Source: Pseudomonas fluorescens
GTDB lineage: Bacteria; Pseudomonadota; Gammaproteobacteria; Pseudomonadales; Pseudomonadaceae
Direction of reading: 5' to 3'
Assembly: GCF_902497855.1 (NCBI RefSeq)
Contig: NZ_CABVHU010000001.1
Span: 690,595-754,594 of the forward strand
DNA: 64,000 nt
Position numbers and translations under genes: made by a program. Below, piece after piece: positions 8,757 to 18,609 of this stretch. The notes below the pieces were generated by a model that worked only from the letters and a program-made list of their open reading frames with translations, was not told the origin of the DNA and searched no databases. How positions within the stretch are numbered: position 1 is the first letter of the stretch; each line of letters opens with the position of its first letter.

Positions 8757-11452
8757 ACCCGTCCGATACCCACGCCCAATTGTCGGGCCAGACTGCCGAA
8801 GACGCACAGGAAATTGCCGAGTGGCGTGAGGCTTTGCTATCGGTCATTACCCACGGCGGTACGGCCCAGGCAAAACAGATCCTCGACATGCTGGTGGCCG
8901 TGGCCAGCGCTGCAGACATTGGCTGGCGGCCCAGCCATGGCACTCCATACATCAATACCATCAGCGTTGACCGGCAACCGGTGTTCCCGGGGGACCTGGC
9001 CATCGAAGAGCGCCTGGCATCGATCATGCGCTGGAATGCCCTGGCGATGGTGGCCAGGGCCAATCACGCCTATGGCGAACTGGGCGGACACATCGCCAGC
9101 TATGCAAGCGCCGCAGACCTGTTTGAAGTCGGCTTCAACCACTTCTTCAAGGCCCGGACCGAAACGTCTGGCGGCGATCTGGTGTTCTACCAGCCGCACT
9201 CGGCACCAGGCGTCTATGCCCGGGCCTTTCTCGAGGGACGCCTGCAGGAACAGGATCTTCACCACTATCGACAAGAGATCGGCGCGCGCATCAATGGCGC
9301 CCGGGGGTTGTCGAGTTATCCGCACCCCTGGTTGATGCCGGACTTCTGGCAGTTCCCGACCGGCTCCATGGGCATCGGTCCGATCAGCTCGATCTACCAG
9401 GCGCGCTTCATGCGATACCTGGAGCACCGCGGCCTGCAAGACACCCGTGGGCGCACCGTCTGGGGGGTGTTTGGCGACGGTGAAATGGATGAGCCGGAAA
9501 GCATGTCGGCACTGACCCTGGCGGCGCGTGAAGGGCTGGATAATCTGGTCTGGGTGATCAACTGCAACCTTCAGCGCCTGGACGGTCCGGTCCGGGGCAA
9601 CGGGCGCATCATCGATGAGCTGGAGGCGCTGTTCGGCGGTGCGGGCTGGAATGTGATCAAACTGGTCTGGGGCTCCGACTGGGACGGACTGTTTGCCCGG
9701 GATAAAGACGGCGCGCTGGTCCGGGCATTGTCCAGCACTGTCGATGGTCAGTTTCAAACATTCGCGGCCAAGGACGGGCGCTTCAATCGCGATTATTTCT
9801 TCGGCCAGAACGAGGCGTTGGCGCATTTGGCCCAAGGCCTGAGCGACGAGCAGATCGACCGCCTCAAGCGCGGCGGGCACGACATGGTCAAGATCTATGC
9901 CGCGTATCAAAGCGCAATGCTTGAGGGCAACAAGCCCACGGTGATCCTGGCGCAAACCAAGAAAGGCTTCGGCATGGGGGACGCCGGGCAAGGCAGGATG
10001 ACCGTCCACCAGCAGAAAAAACTCGATCACGAGGCATTGCTCGCGTTCCGCAACCGTTTCAACCTGCCGTTGACCGATGAGCAGGCGATCTCGTTGAGTT
10101 TTTTCAAACCCGAGCAAGACAGTTCCGAAATGCGCTACCTGCATGAACGCCGCCGTGCACTGGGCGGGTACATGCCTTCGCGGCCTGCCACCTCAGCGTC
10201 ATTGGCTGTGCCCGATGTACACGGCTACGCCGGGTTTGCCATCGCCGCCGAAGGCAAGGAAATGTCCACCACCATGGCCTTCGTGCGAATGCTCAGCGGT
10301 TTGCTGCGGGACAAGCAACTGGGGCCGCGAATCGTGCCAATTGTGGCGGATGAGGCGCGCACATTCGGCATGGCCAGCCTGTTCAAGCAGATCGGTATCT
10401 ATTCCAGCGTCGGGCAGCGCTATGAACCGGAGGACATCGGTTCGATCCTCAGTTATCGCGAAGCACTGGATGGCCAGATTCTCGAAGAGGGCATCAGCGA
10501 GGCCGGTGCCATCAGTTCCTGGGTGTCCGCCGCGACCAGCTATTCGGTGCATGGCCTGCCGATGCTGCCGTTCTACATCTACTACTCGATGTTCGGCTTC
10601 CAGCGCATCGGCGATCTGATCTGGGCGGCGGCGGACCAACGAGCCCGCGGCTTTCTGCTTGGCGCCACTGCGGGACGCACGACGCTGGGTGGCGAAGGGC
10701 TGCAGCACCAGGACGGCAACAGTCATTTGATGGCTTCGATGGTGCCCAACTGCCGCGCCTACGATCCCGCGTTCGCCGGCGAGTTTGCGGTGATTCTGGA
10801 TCACGGCATGCGCCAGATGCTGGAGCGTCAGGTCGACGAGTTTTATTACGTCACCTTGATGAACGAAAACTACCCGCAGCCCAACCTCCCGGAAGGTGTC
10901 GAACAGGCGATCATCAAGGGCATGTACCTGTTTGCCCGGCATGAGGTCGAGGATGCACGCGGCACCGTCCGGCTGTTGGGTTCCGGCACCATCTTGCGCG
11001 AAGTGATTGCCGCCGCCGAGGTGCTGGCCAGCGATTGGGAAATCGACAGCCAGGTCTGGAGCGTTACCAGCTTCACCGAGTTGGCCCGTGATGCCCGTGA
11101 AGTGGAACGCTGGAATCGTCTGCATCCTGGACAGCCCGCGCACTGCAGCCATGTACAGGCGTCGCTTGAAGGGGCGGCGCCGATCATTGCCTGCACCGAC
11201 TACGTTCGCGCCTTGCCGCAGTTGATCTCGAGTTATCTCGAGGCCCCTTGCACCGTACTCGGCACCGACGGTTTTGGCCGCAGCGATACCCGCAACCAAC
11301 TGCGCAGGTTCTTCGAAGTGGACCGCCATCAGATCGTCTTGAGTGCGCTGACTTCACTGGTACACGAGGGACGCCTCGACGTCAGCGTCTGTGCCGAGGC
11401 CATTGCGCGGTATGCCATTGACGTTGATGCAGTGGCACCTTGGGACGCTTGA
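8753..11452 (+). CDS. AceE-type 2-oxoacid dehydrogenase E1 (possibly 2-oxobutyrate)
   Basis: This 899-residue protein is a full-length homodimeric E1 like AceE. It decarboxylates a 2-oxoacid on thiamine diphosphate and acylates the E2 lipoyl domain. The ThDP motif is seen as GDGEMDE at 241-247 with Asn270 in WVINCNLQRLDGP. No E2 or E3 gene is adjacent, so it would have to borrow the housekeeping AceF/Lpd. Pseudomonas MdeB is an AceE paralogue placed beside methionine gamma-lyase that acts on 2-oxobutyrate. Here the nearby 2-oxobutyrate producer is AcdS, so the same substrate is a reasonable inference. A TTG at 8747 is also in frame, but the ATGA overlap favours 8753. Confidence 0.88.
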   Translation: MNPSDTHAQLSGQTAEDAQEIAEWREALLSVITHGGTAQAKQILDMLVAVASAADIGWRPSHGTPYINTISVDRQPVFPGDLAIEERLASIMRWNALAMVARANHAYGELGGHIASYASAADLFEVGFNHFFKARTETSGGDLVFYQPHSAPGVYARAFLEGRLQEQDLHHYRQEIGARINGARGLSSYPHPWLMPDFWQFPTGSMGIGPISSIYQARFMRYLEHRGLQDTRGRTVWGVFGDGEMDEPESMSALTLAAREGLDNLVWVINCNLQRLDGPVRGNGRIIDELEALFGGAGWNVIKLVWGSDWDGLFARDKDGALVRALSSTVDGQFQTFAAKDGRFNRDYFFGQNEALAHLAQGLSDEQIDRLKRGGHDMVKIYAAYQSAMLEGNKPTVILAQTKKGFGMGDAGQGRMTVHQQKKLDHEALLAFRNRFNLPLTDEQAISLSFFKPEQDSSEMRYLHERRRALGGYMPSRPATSASLAVPDVHGYAGFAIAAEGKEMSTTMAFVRMLSGLLRDKQLGPRIVPIVADEARTFGMASLFKQIGIYSSVGQRYEPEDIGSILSYREALDGQILEEGISEAGAISSWVSAATSYSVHGLPMLPFYIYYSMFGFQRIGDLIWAAADQRARGFLLGATAGRTTLGGEGLQHQDGNSHLMASMVPNCRAYDPAFAGEFAVILDHGMRQMLERQVDEFYYVTLMNENYPQPNLPEGVEQAIIKGMYLFARHEVEDARGTVRLLGSGTILREVIAAAEVLASDWEIDSQVWSVTSFTELARDAREVERWNRLHPGQPAHCSHVQASLEGAAPIIACTDYVRALPQLISSYLEAPCTVLGTDGFGRSDTRNQLRRFFEVDRHQIVLSALTSLVHEGRLDVSVCAEAIARYAIDVDAVAPWDA

Positions 11453-11623
11453 AAGCCGGACTTCTGGCCGGTCGCCCCGCGTCGCCCGGCATAACCGCGC
11501 GGATATCACTCCCCGGCGATGCAACGAATACCACACCAGGGCCTCATATGAAGACGAGCGGAGCCATTGGTACCGATGCAATGGCCGATTGCGGTTTCAC
11601 CCCGACAATAGGTAATTGTTTAT

Positions 11624-13690
11624 ATGACGGCTGCTGAAAAGACCCAAGTGACCTGGTTGGTCGAGCAATCCATGCTACATGCCGCAAGGCAGCGGGCCCG
11701 GCTTTACTCCGGGCAAGGTCGATTGTGGCAACAGCCCTATGCCCATACGCGGCCCCGGGATGCTTCCGCCCTGGCGTCAGTGTGGTTCACCGCGTACCCG
11801 GCTTCCATCATCACCCGGGAAGAGGGTACCGTGCTTGAAGCGCTCGGCGACGAAACCTTGTGGCACGCGCTGTCGAAAATCGGCATCCAGGGTATTCACA
11901 ATGGCCCGCTGAAACGCTCTGGTGGCCTGAGAAACGGCGAATTCACCCCGACGATCGACGGCAATTTCGACCGGATCAGCTTCGACATCGACCCACAACT
12001 GGGCACCGACGCCCAACTTCACGCGCTGACCCGCATGGCCGCCGCACACAACGCAGTGATCATCGATGACGTCATCCCCTCGCATACCGGCAAAGGTGCG
12101 GATTTTCGCCTGGCCGAGATGGCGTATGAGGACTATCCGGGGCTCTACCACATGGTGGAAATCCGCGAAGAGGACTGGCCGCTGCTGCCGGAAATCGCCG
12201 AGGGGCGCGATGCGCAGAACCTCACTCCGCCGCAGGTGGACGTGCTGCGGGACAAGCATTACATCGTCGGCCAGTTGCAGCGGGTGATCTTCTTCGAACC
12301 GGGAGTCAAGGAAACCGACTGGAGCGCGACATCGGTGGTGATGGGCGTCGATGGCAAGCCGCGGCGCTGGGTCTACCTGCATTACTTCAAGGAGGGGCAA
12401 CCGTCGTTGAACTGGCTGGACCCGACCTTCGCCGCGCAGCAGATGATCATCGGCGACGCGTTGCACGCGATCGATGTCATGGGCGCGAAGATCCTGCGCC
12501 TGGACGCCAACGGCTTCCTCGGCGTCGAACGCAAGCTGGATGGCACCGCCTGGTCCGAAAGCCACCCGCTTTCGATCACCGGCAACCAGTTGCTGGGCGG
12601 CGCGATTCGCAAGGCTGGCGGCTTCAGTTTCCAGGAATTGAACCTGACGGTCGACGACATCGCCTCCATGTCCCACGGTGGGGCCGACCTCTCGTATGAC
12701 TTCATCACCCGACCGGCCTACCAGCATGCGTTGCTGATGGGCGACACCGAATTTTTGCGCCTGATGCTGCGTCAGATGCACAACCTCGGCATCGATCCGG
12801 GCTCGTTGATCCATGCCTTGCAGAACCATGACGAACTGACCCTGGAACTGGTGCATTTCTGGACCCTGCACGCCCACGACACCTTCCTCTATCAGGGCCA
12901 GACCTTTCCCGGCAACATCTTGCGCGAGCACATCCGCGAGCAGATGTACGAACGCCTGGCCGGAGAGCATGCCCCCTATAACCTGAAATTCGTCACCAAC
13001 GGCGTGTCCTGCACCACCGCCAGCATCATCACCGCGGCGCTCGGCATTCGCGACCTCGATGCGATCACCCCGGCGGATATCCAGCAGATCCGCCAGGTCC
13101 ATCTGCTGCTGGTGATGTACAACGCCATGCAGCCCGGCGTGTTCGCCCTGTCGGGCTGGGATTTGGTGGGTGCGTTGCCGTTGCCGGCGGAGCAGGTCGC
13201 CGATTTGATGCTCGACGGCGATACCCGCTGGATTCATCGCGGAGCCTACGACCTGGTCGATCTGAATCCCGATGCACCGCTGTCGGCGGGCCAGATGCCG
13301 CGGGCGAAAACCTTGTACGGCAGCCTGAGCAGTCAATTGGACGACCCGGATTCGTTCGCCTCGCAGCTGCAGAAGATTCTCGCGGCGCGCCGCGCCTATG
13401 ACATCGCCGCCAGCCGCCAGATCCTGGTGCCGGACGTCGAGCATCCGGGGTTGCTGGTCATGGTCCATGAATTGCCGGCCGGCAAAGGTACGCAAATCAC
13501 CGCGCTGAACTTCGGCTCGACACCGATCACCGAAACCCTGCACCTGCCCAATATTGCCCCCGGGCCGGTGGTCGACATCATCAATGAACGGGTGGAAGGC
13601 GATCTCACCCCGGAGGGCGATTTCACCATCACCCTGGATGCCTATGAAGGACTGGCGCTGCGGGTGGTCAGTAGTTCGCCGATGATCTAG
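11624..13690 (+). CDS. treS: Trehalose synthase-like GH13 enzyme (P. stutzeri type)
   Basis: This 688-residue GH13 protein has catalytic residues at Asp294 ([11 protein letters not shown]), Glu338 (FSFQELNL) and Asp403 ([10 protein letters not shown]), plus [11 protein letters not shown] as the first conserved region. It lacks the standard NDFYWEGAP-like features of common TreS. Its length agrees with the 689-residue trehalose synthase described from P. stutzeri, which interconverts maltose and trehalose by intramolecular transglucosylation. A signal peptide is absent, so it is cytoplasmic. The start has only a weak ribosome site. It lies 171 bp after the E1 gene and may be separately transcribed. 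Confidence 0.75.
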   Translation: MTAAEKTQVTWLVEQSMLHAARQRARLYSGQGRLWQQPYAHTRPRDASALASVWFTAYPASIITREEGTVLEALGDETLWHALSKIGIQGIHNGPLKRSGGLRNGEFTPTIDGNFDRISFDIDPQLGTDAQLHALTRMAAAHNAVIIDDVIPSHTGKGADFRLAEMAYEDYPGLYHMVEIREEDWPLLPEIAEGRDAQNLTPPQVDVLRDKHYIVGQLQRVIFFEPGVKETDWSATSVVMGVDGKPRRWVYLHYFKEGQPSLNWLDPTFAAQQMIIGDALHAIDVMGAKILRLDANGFLGVERKLDGTAWSESHPLSITGNQLLGGAIRKAGGFSFQELNLTVDDIASMSHGGADLSYDFITRPAYQHALLMGDTEFLRLMLRQMHNLGIDPGSLIHALQNHDELTLELVHFWTLHAHDTFLYQGQTFPGNILREHIREQMYERLAGEHAPYNLKFVTNGVSCTTASIITAALGIRDLDAITPADIQQIRQVHLLLVMYNAMQPGVFALSGWDLVGALPLPAEQVADLMLDGDTRWIHRGAYDLVDLNPDAPLSAGQMPRAKTLYGSLSSQLDDPDSFASQLQKILAARRAYDIAASRQILVPDVEHPGLLVMVHELPAGKGTQITALNFGSTPITETLHLPNIAPGPVVDIINERVEGDLTPEGDFTITLDAYEGLALRVVSSSPMI

Positions 13691-13726
13691 GGCTGCATGC
13701 CCTGAATAAAAAGATCGAAGTTCAAA

Positions 13727-13816
13727 TGTAGGAGCTGGCTTGCCAGCGAAGAGGCCGGTACATCCAGCATCGATGTCGCCTGTCACGCCGCCTTCGCTGG
13801 CAAGCCAGCTCCTACA
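13727..13816. repeat. REP inverted pair
   Basis: Arms TGTAGGAGCTGGCTTGCC and its complement flank about 50 bp. The pair fills the space between the convergent trehalose synthase and porin genes. Confidence 0.85.
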
Positions 13817-13854
13817 GGGGATCGGGGCCGTACACAAATACTGTGCCCGCGGGG

Positions 13855-15162
13855 TCAGAGCAGCGGCAGGCTGTAGCTGACAAACAACCGGTTCTGATCC
13901 TGATCCCGGGACGCTTCACTGTTGGTCTCGCCGTTACGCCAGCCGACGCCGACGCCCTTGAGCGCGCCGGACTGAATCGTGTAGTCCAGGCTGATATCCC
14001 GTTCCCATTCCTTCTGGTCGTCCCCCGAGGCCGTCTTGATATGGTCGCCGCTCAAGTACATGACCGAGGCTTTGAGGCCGGGCATGCCGAGGGCGGCGAA
14101 GTCGTAGGCGTACTGGCCGAAGGCGGTGCGTTCGCCCGCGCGGGTGAAGGTCTGGATCAGGCGATCGGTATACAGGTACAGACTGGCGCCACCGGCGCCC
14201 TTGTCGGGCAGGTTGCCCTGGCTGAGCTGGGTGAAGTTGCTGCCGCTGGAAACGCTTTGGTAGCCTGCGGTAAGGCCGTGGCCACCCAGGGTGTACACCA
14301 GCGCGGCACTCCAGGTGCGGTTGTCGATCTCGCCGTCATTGTCTTCTGTGTAACCACTGATTCGATAACCTGAGGTCCCCGAACCGTTGGCCCCGGAAGA
14401 ATCGGTCTTGAAGTAGCGCAGGTCGGTTTTCAGGGATTGACCGTCGCCGATGGCCAGGGTGTGGATCAGGCCGACAAACTGCTGGGTGTAGTAGTTGTCG
14501 AGGTTGGCATAGTAATACTGGGCGGTCAGGTCCCTGGTGACTTTCCAGTCGCCACCGGCGAAGTCGAATGCGTTGCTCTCACGGGTGCCACCGGTGGCGG
14601 CCAACCCGGTCCGGTCGCTTGAACCCCGTCCCGTGGCATGTTCGATTCGACCTCCGACGAGGGTCAGGTCCTTGAACTCGCCCGAAGTGATCTGGCCACC
14701 TTCGAAGGTCTGCGGCAGCAGGCGGCCGTCGTTGGAGACCAGGATCGGCAGCTTCGGCATCAGCGTGCCCAGGCGCAGTTCGCTGTTCGACACCTTGACC
14801 TTGCCGGTCAGTCCCAGTCGGCTCCACTGGTCGACCGCGCTGTTGTCGCTGTCGGAAGGAATCATCGAGCTGCCGACGTGCCGCCCCATGCCGCTGTCCA
14901 GGGTAACGCCCATCAACCCCAGGGCGTCGACGCCAACACCGATGGTGCCGTCGGTATAACCCGACTTGTAGTCGAGCATGAAACCCTGGGCCCACTCTTC
15001 GGTTTTCGAAGGCGCGGCCGTGCCGTCGCGGTTGTCGTTATTGAAGTAGAAGTTGCGCATCCCCAAAGTAGCTTTGCTGTCACTCAGGAAGTCCGCGTGG
15101 GCCTGGCTGCCGAGTGCAATAGCGCCCAGTGCAACCGTTAGCGCCGTTTTCTTGTTGCTCAT
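13855..15162 (-). CDS. OprD-family outer-membrane porin
   Basis: This 435-residue precursor has a signal peptide ending at ALGSQAHA and a mature start of DFLSDSKATLGMRNFYFNND, typical of OprD/Occ porins. The rest is rich in alternating aromatic beta strands. Family hallmarks include EEWAQGFML, NAFDFAGGDW and the C-terminal aromatic-poor ending SYSLPLL. These 18-strand channels take up small carboxylates or basic amino acids. It lies at the 3' end of a catabolic gene block on the same strand, 166 bp after the PPC-domain gene, and probably provides outer-membrane entry for that pathway's substrate. The start at 15162 was chosen for the signal peptide. Confidence 0.88.
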   Translation of the reverse strand: MSNKKTALTVALGAIALGSQAHADFLSDSKATLGMRNFYFNNDNRDGTAAPSKTEEWAQGFMLDYKSGYTDGTIGVGVDALGLMGVTLDSGMGRHVGSSMIPSDSDNSAVDQWSRLGLTGKVKVSNSELRLGTLMPKLPILVSNDGRLLPQTFEGGQITSGEFKDLTLVGGRIEHATGRGSSDRTGLAATGGTRESNAFDFAGGDWKVTRDLTAQYYYANLDNYYTQQFVGLIHTLAIGDGQSLKTDLRYFKTDSSGANGSGTSGYRISGYTEDNDGEIDNRTWSAALVYTLGGHGLTAGYQSVSSGSNFTQLSQGNLPDKGAGGASLYLYTDRLIQTFTRAGERTAFGQYAYDFAALGMPGLKASVMYLSGDHIKTASGDDQKEWERDISLDYTIQSGALKGVGVGWRNGETNSEASRDQDQNRLFVSYSLPLL

Positions 15163-15328
15163 GTATATCGCCCCTTTTTTTGTAGTTTGAAGTTGGGAGC
15201 GGACGAGTCCGCGCATGCTATCGGTCAGATGCAAGGTTCAATGGATGTCAGGGTTGCTCCCGCCATGGCGGGTGTCGGCAAAGTGCGCTGCCTGCGGGAG
15301 CGATGTTGTTGAGTCGCAGGGTCTTGGG

Positions 15329-15910
15329 TTAAATACTCAGCACATTGGCGCCGATGCACGGGTCGATCCCGCGCTCCAGGCGACGCGGGTGGACGATCAG
15401 GGTGATCTCCATCGAGCCGGTGGTAACCTCGAAGTCGAGTATGTGGCCGCCATAGGCCTGGAAGCTGGCGTCGCCGGCAACACCGTGCATGTGGATCGAC
15501 GGCTGGTCGTTCTTCCAGGCCACGGAGCCGGTAATGCTGGCCATTTCAACGTTGCTGAAAGTCTTGGCGTCGAAGTCCTTTTTGTCCTTGTTCCAGAACC
15601 CGAACTTGACGTTGCCAAAGCCGATGCCGCTGATGGAGGCGCTCGGGATCTTTTCGGCGATGGCCAGCTTGCTCAGTTCCTTGAAGGCGTTGTCGCCCAT
15701 ACGCAGGACCATGAGATAACCGGTAGGAGTCTTGGTGTAGCGAGGTGTCGCTTCGGTTGCACATTGCATCGGCGCGGTGGTCGCTGTCGTCGCGGTGGTC
15801 GGGGTTTCGGCAATGGCCAGTTGAGTGTTCGCCGTGTTGAACATCACGGCGGCAGTCACGGCCAACATCAATTTGCAAAAGCGCTGTTTCGGCTGAAGTT
15901 GAACTTGCAT
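15329..15910 (-). CDS. Exported PPC/DUF296-domain protein
   Basis: This 193-residue protein has a putative Sec signal (KQRFCKLMLAVTAAVMF, cleavage near QLAIA). A threonine-rich linker and a PPC/DUF296 domain (about residues 60-190) follow, recognised from LMVLRMGDNAFKELSKLA, SISGIGFGNVKFGFW and IHMHGVAGDASFQAYGGH. PPC domains form trimers; bacterial members are generally cytosolic with unknown activity, so a periplasmic form is unusual. The two conserved histidines of the IHMHGV segment could bind metal. The start at 15910 has GAGGAAG upstream. It lies between the aldehyde dehydrogenase and porin genes, in line with a catabolic operon role. Confidence 0.75.
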   Translation of the reverse strand: MQVQLQPKQRFCKLMLAVTAAVMFNTANTQLAIAETPTTATTATTAPMQCATEATPRYTKTPTGYLMVLRMGDNAFKELSKLAIAEKIPSASISGIGFGNVKFGFWNKDKKDFDAKTFSNVEMASITGSVAWKNDQPSIHMHGVAGDASFQAYGGHILDFEVTTGSMEITLIVHPRRLERGIDPCIGANVLSI

Positions 15911-16040
15911 GGGGCTTCCTCTGTTTTTGTTGTTGTGGATACTGCGGTTTTTCTGGACGAGAGCGTCCGTCACCTGTTTTTCAACAGGTGTCAGAGTGGT
16001 GGTTAACAAGGGGTGTCAGTTGATGTCGTGGCTGGGTGAG

Positions 16041-17618
16041 TTACAGCGCGTCGCGGCTGCTGACCCCATTAATCAAGCGCGCAATACCCAGCGGATTGCT
16101 GTTCCTCAACGCGTCCGGCAACAAGCTGTCGGGACAATTCTGGTAACACACCGGACGCAGGAAGCGATCGATCGCCAGCGTCCCCACCGACGTACCGCGT
16201 GCATCCGAAGTCGCCGGGTACGGTCCACCGTGGACCATGGCATCGCAGACCTCGACCCCGGTGGGGTAACCGTTGAACAGCACGCGTCCGACTTTCTGTT
16301 CCAGCAGGGCCAGAACGCCGCCCAAGGTGTCGATTTCGGCATCTTCGACGATCAGGGTGGCGGTCAATTGACCGCGCAAACCGTTCAACGCCTCGAGCAA
16401 CCCGGCCTGGTCGGCGACTTCGACCACGATGGTGGTCGGGCCAAAGACTTCTTCCTGCAGTAACTCATCGCCCTCGATCAACAGTCTGGCGTCGGCCTTG
16501 AACACTTGTGGCCGCGCTTGGTTGCCCTGTTGCTCGGCGCCCGCCAGGTGGGTGATGCCGGGGTGGGCGCGAAGGTTGTCCAGGCCGTGGCAATAGCTTT
16601 TCAACGCGCCGGCGTTGAGCATCGTTTGCGCCGGTTGCTCGCCCATCAGCCCGGTAAAACGTTCGAGGAATGCGCAGAACTCCGGCGAGCGAATGCCCAG
16701 CACCAGACCAGGGTTGGTGCAGAACTGCCCCGCGCCCAACACCACGGAAGCGGCCAGGTCGCTGGCGATTTTCTCACCCCGGACTTTCAGCGCCTGGGGC
16801 ATCAGCACCACCGGGTTGATGCTGCTCATCTCGGCGAACACCGGGATCGGTTGCGGGCGCGCCGCCGCCATGTCACACAACGCACGCCCGCCGCGCAACG
16901 AGCCGGTGAAGCCCACCGCCTGGATCGACGGGTGTTTGACCAGGGCCTCGCCGACGCTGCCGTAGAGCATGTTGAACACGCCATCAGGCATGCCGGTCTT
17001 GCGCGCCGCGCGAGTGATCGCATCGGCGACGTAATCGGCGGTGGCCATATGACCGCTATGGGCCTTGAACACTACCGGGCATCCGGCGGCGAGGGCCGAG
17101 GCGGTGTCCCCGCCGGCAGTGGAGAAGGCCAGCGGGAAATTGCTGGCGCCGAACACGGCGACAGGACCGAGCCCGGTGCGGTACTGACGCAGGTCCGGCC
17201 GGGGCAGTGGTTGGCGGTCCGGTAAAGCACGGTCGATGCGCGCGCCATAAAAATCGCCGCGGCGCAGCATCGTGGCGAACAGGCGCATCTGCCCGCTGGT
17301 GCGGGCCCGCTCGCCCTGGATGCGGCCGACGGGCAGGGCGGTTTCCCGGCACACCAGGGCAATGAACGAATCGTCCAGCGCCTCGAGCTCGGTGGCGATG
17401 GCGTCGAGGAACCCGGCGCGGCGTTCGGCCGAAAGATTGCGAAAGACCGGGAAGGCCGAGGCCGCTGCTTCGGCGGCCGCATTCACTTCGTTGGCTGTCG
17501 CCTGATGGAATTGATACGGCAGGGCTTCACCCGTGCTGGCATCGTAGCTCTGCAAGGTGTTCGAGCCTTGTGCCGAACGAGTGCCTGCGATGTAGTTGTG
17601 GCCTGAAACTTCAAACAT
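16041..17618 (-). CDS. NADP-dependent aldehyde dehydrogenase (ketoglutarate semialdehyde type)
   Basis: This 525-residue ALDH has Asn160 (FGASNFPLAF), general base Glu263 (VFAEMSSINPV) and catalytic Cys300 (GAGQFCTNPGLV). The length and motifs match the 2,5-dioxopentanoate (alpha-ketoglutarate semialdehyde) dehydrogenase subfamily. That family finishes several sugar-acid and hydroxyproline pathways by giving 2-oxoglutarate. The start at 17618 has AGGAGG; a longer frame to 17696 has none. It follows the amidohydrolase pair by 31 bp and probably oxidises the aldehyde made by this gene block. The true substrate is not shown. Confidence 0.88.
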   Translation of the reverse strand: MFEVSGHNYIAGTRSAQGSNTLQSYDASTGEALPYQFHQATANEVNAAAEAAASAFPVFRNLSAERRAGFLDAIATELEALDDSFIALVCRETALPVGRIQGERARTSGQMRLFATMLRRGDFYGARIDRALPDRQPLPRPDLRQYRTGLGPVAVFGASNFPLAFSTAGGDTASALAAGCPVVFKAHSGHMATADYVADAITRAARKTGMPDGVFNMLYGSVGEALVKHPSIQAVGFTGSLRGGRALCDMAAARPQPIPVFAEMSSINPVVLMPQALKVRGEKIASDLAASVVLGAGQFCTNPGLVLGIRSPEFCAFLERFTGLMGEQPAQTMLNAGALKSYCHGLDNLRAHPGITHLAGAEQQGNQARPQVFKADARLLIEGDELLQEEVFGPTTIVVEVADQAGLLEALNGLRGQLTATLIVEDAEIDTLGGVLALLEQKVGRVLFNGYPTGVEVCDAMVHGGPYPATSDARGTSVGTLAIDRFLRPVCYQNCPDSLLPDALRNSNPLGIARLINGVSSRDAL

Positions 17619-17649
17619 GGGACCTCCTGAAGGGCTGTAAAAATCGGAA

Positions 17650-18609
17650 TCAAGTGAGTCGATAAATTCGTCGGGCGTTGTCATGAAACAGGGCAAGCCG
17701 ATCGGCGAGGGAACGGACGCGGACGATGGTCTTGAAGCCGTCGAGCACTTCGCCGAGGCTGTTTACCACTCCGTCGACCGGGTAATTGCTGGCAAAGGCA
17801 CAGCGACTGACGTCGAAAATCGAGATGGCATCGTTGACCACCACGCGGTTCGACTCCACGGGCCATGCCTTGCCGGGAATGCAGATGCCGGAAATCTTCA
17901 GCGCGACGTTCGGCTCCCGGGCGAGCAACGCGAGGTTGTCGCGCCAGCCGGCCAGACCTTGCTCCGAACGATCCGCCGGCAACGCCGTGTGATTGACCAC
18001 GATGGTCACCTCGGGAAAGTCCCTGGCCAGTTCGGCGGCTTCCGGCAGATGCCACCAGGGCGCCTGCAATTCGAAGTGCAGGCCGTTTTCCGCCAGTCGG
18101 GCGTAACCCTCGCGCCACCGGGGATCGCGCATGGAGCCTGGCGCCGCGAAATCTTCACGCCATGCCTCACGGCTGGTCACCACGGGTTTGTGGCGTACGC
18201 CGCGCACCAATGGGTGATCGCCGTAAAGGCGAAGCAGATCCGCCGAGTCGTCACGATCGAGCCAGACCTGCGCCACCATTGCGGCCAGGGTGGGTTCGTC
18301 CTTGGCCAATGACTCGACAAAACGAACCTCATCAAAGGGCGTCGCAGGGTCCCATTCACCCTCGATGACCACCGTCTGCACGATGCGATGGTTTCCCGCC
18401 AGCCGCCGATAGTCTTCAGGCAGAAAGTTACGGCAGATCGACGAGTAATCGCCATAACGAAAGGGCCGCAACGGGCGATCGTTCAGCCACGGGTAGTAAT
18501 GCTTCTCGATGTCGAAATAGTGTTGGTGCGCGTCGACGATCGGCAAGTCCGCGTCTTCGCCGCTGGCCAGGAAACGCGCGCGCCAGTCGAAGGGGGAGAC
18601 GTCATTCAT
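17650..18609 (-). CDS. Amidohydrolase-family (lactonase-like) protein B
   Basis: This 319-residue metal-dependent hydrolase of the amidohydrolase-2 group has the N-terminal IVDAHQHYFD metal motif, a WLNDRPLRP segment, VVNHTALP and C-terminal FASNYPVDG. The closest characterised relatives are L-fuconolactonase, 4-sulfomuconolactone hydrolase and 2-pyrone-4,6-dicarboxylate hydrolase, which open lactones. Its ATG at 18609 overlaps the stop of the preceding paralogue by 8 bp, so the pair is translated together. Both proteins are 319 residues and share their architecture, indicating an old tandem duplication. Confidence 0.85.
   Translation of the reverse strand: MNDVSPFDWRARFLASGEDADLPIVDAHQHYFDIEKHYYPWLNDRPLRPFRYGDYSSICRNFLPEDYRRLAGNHRIVQTVVIEGEWDPATPFDEVRFVESLAKDEPTLAAMVAQVWLDRDDSADLLRLYGDHPLVRGVRHKPVVTSREAWREDFAAPGSMRDPRWREGYARLAENGLHFELQAPWWHLPEAAELARDFPEVTIVVNHTALPADRSEQGLAGWRDNLALLAREPNVALKISGICIPGKAWPVESNRVVVNDAISIFDVSRCAFASNYPVDGVVNSLGEVLDGFKTIVRVRSLADRLALFHDNARRIYRLT

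Noticed and set aside
11548-11637. 29-codon ORF overlapping the trehalose synthase start
   Set aside because: No ribosome site, runs into the next gene, composition not protein-like.
11777-13837. 686-codon minus-strand frame over the trehalose synthase
   Set aside because: Shadow frame; the plus-strand GH13 catalytic residues are intact.
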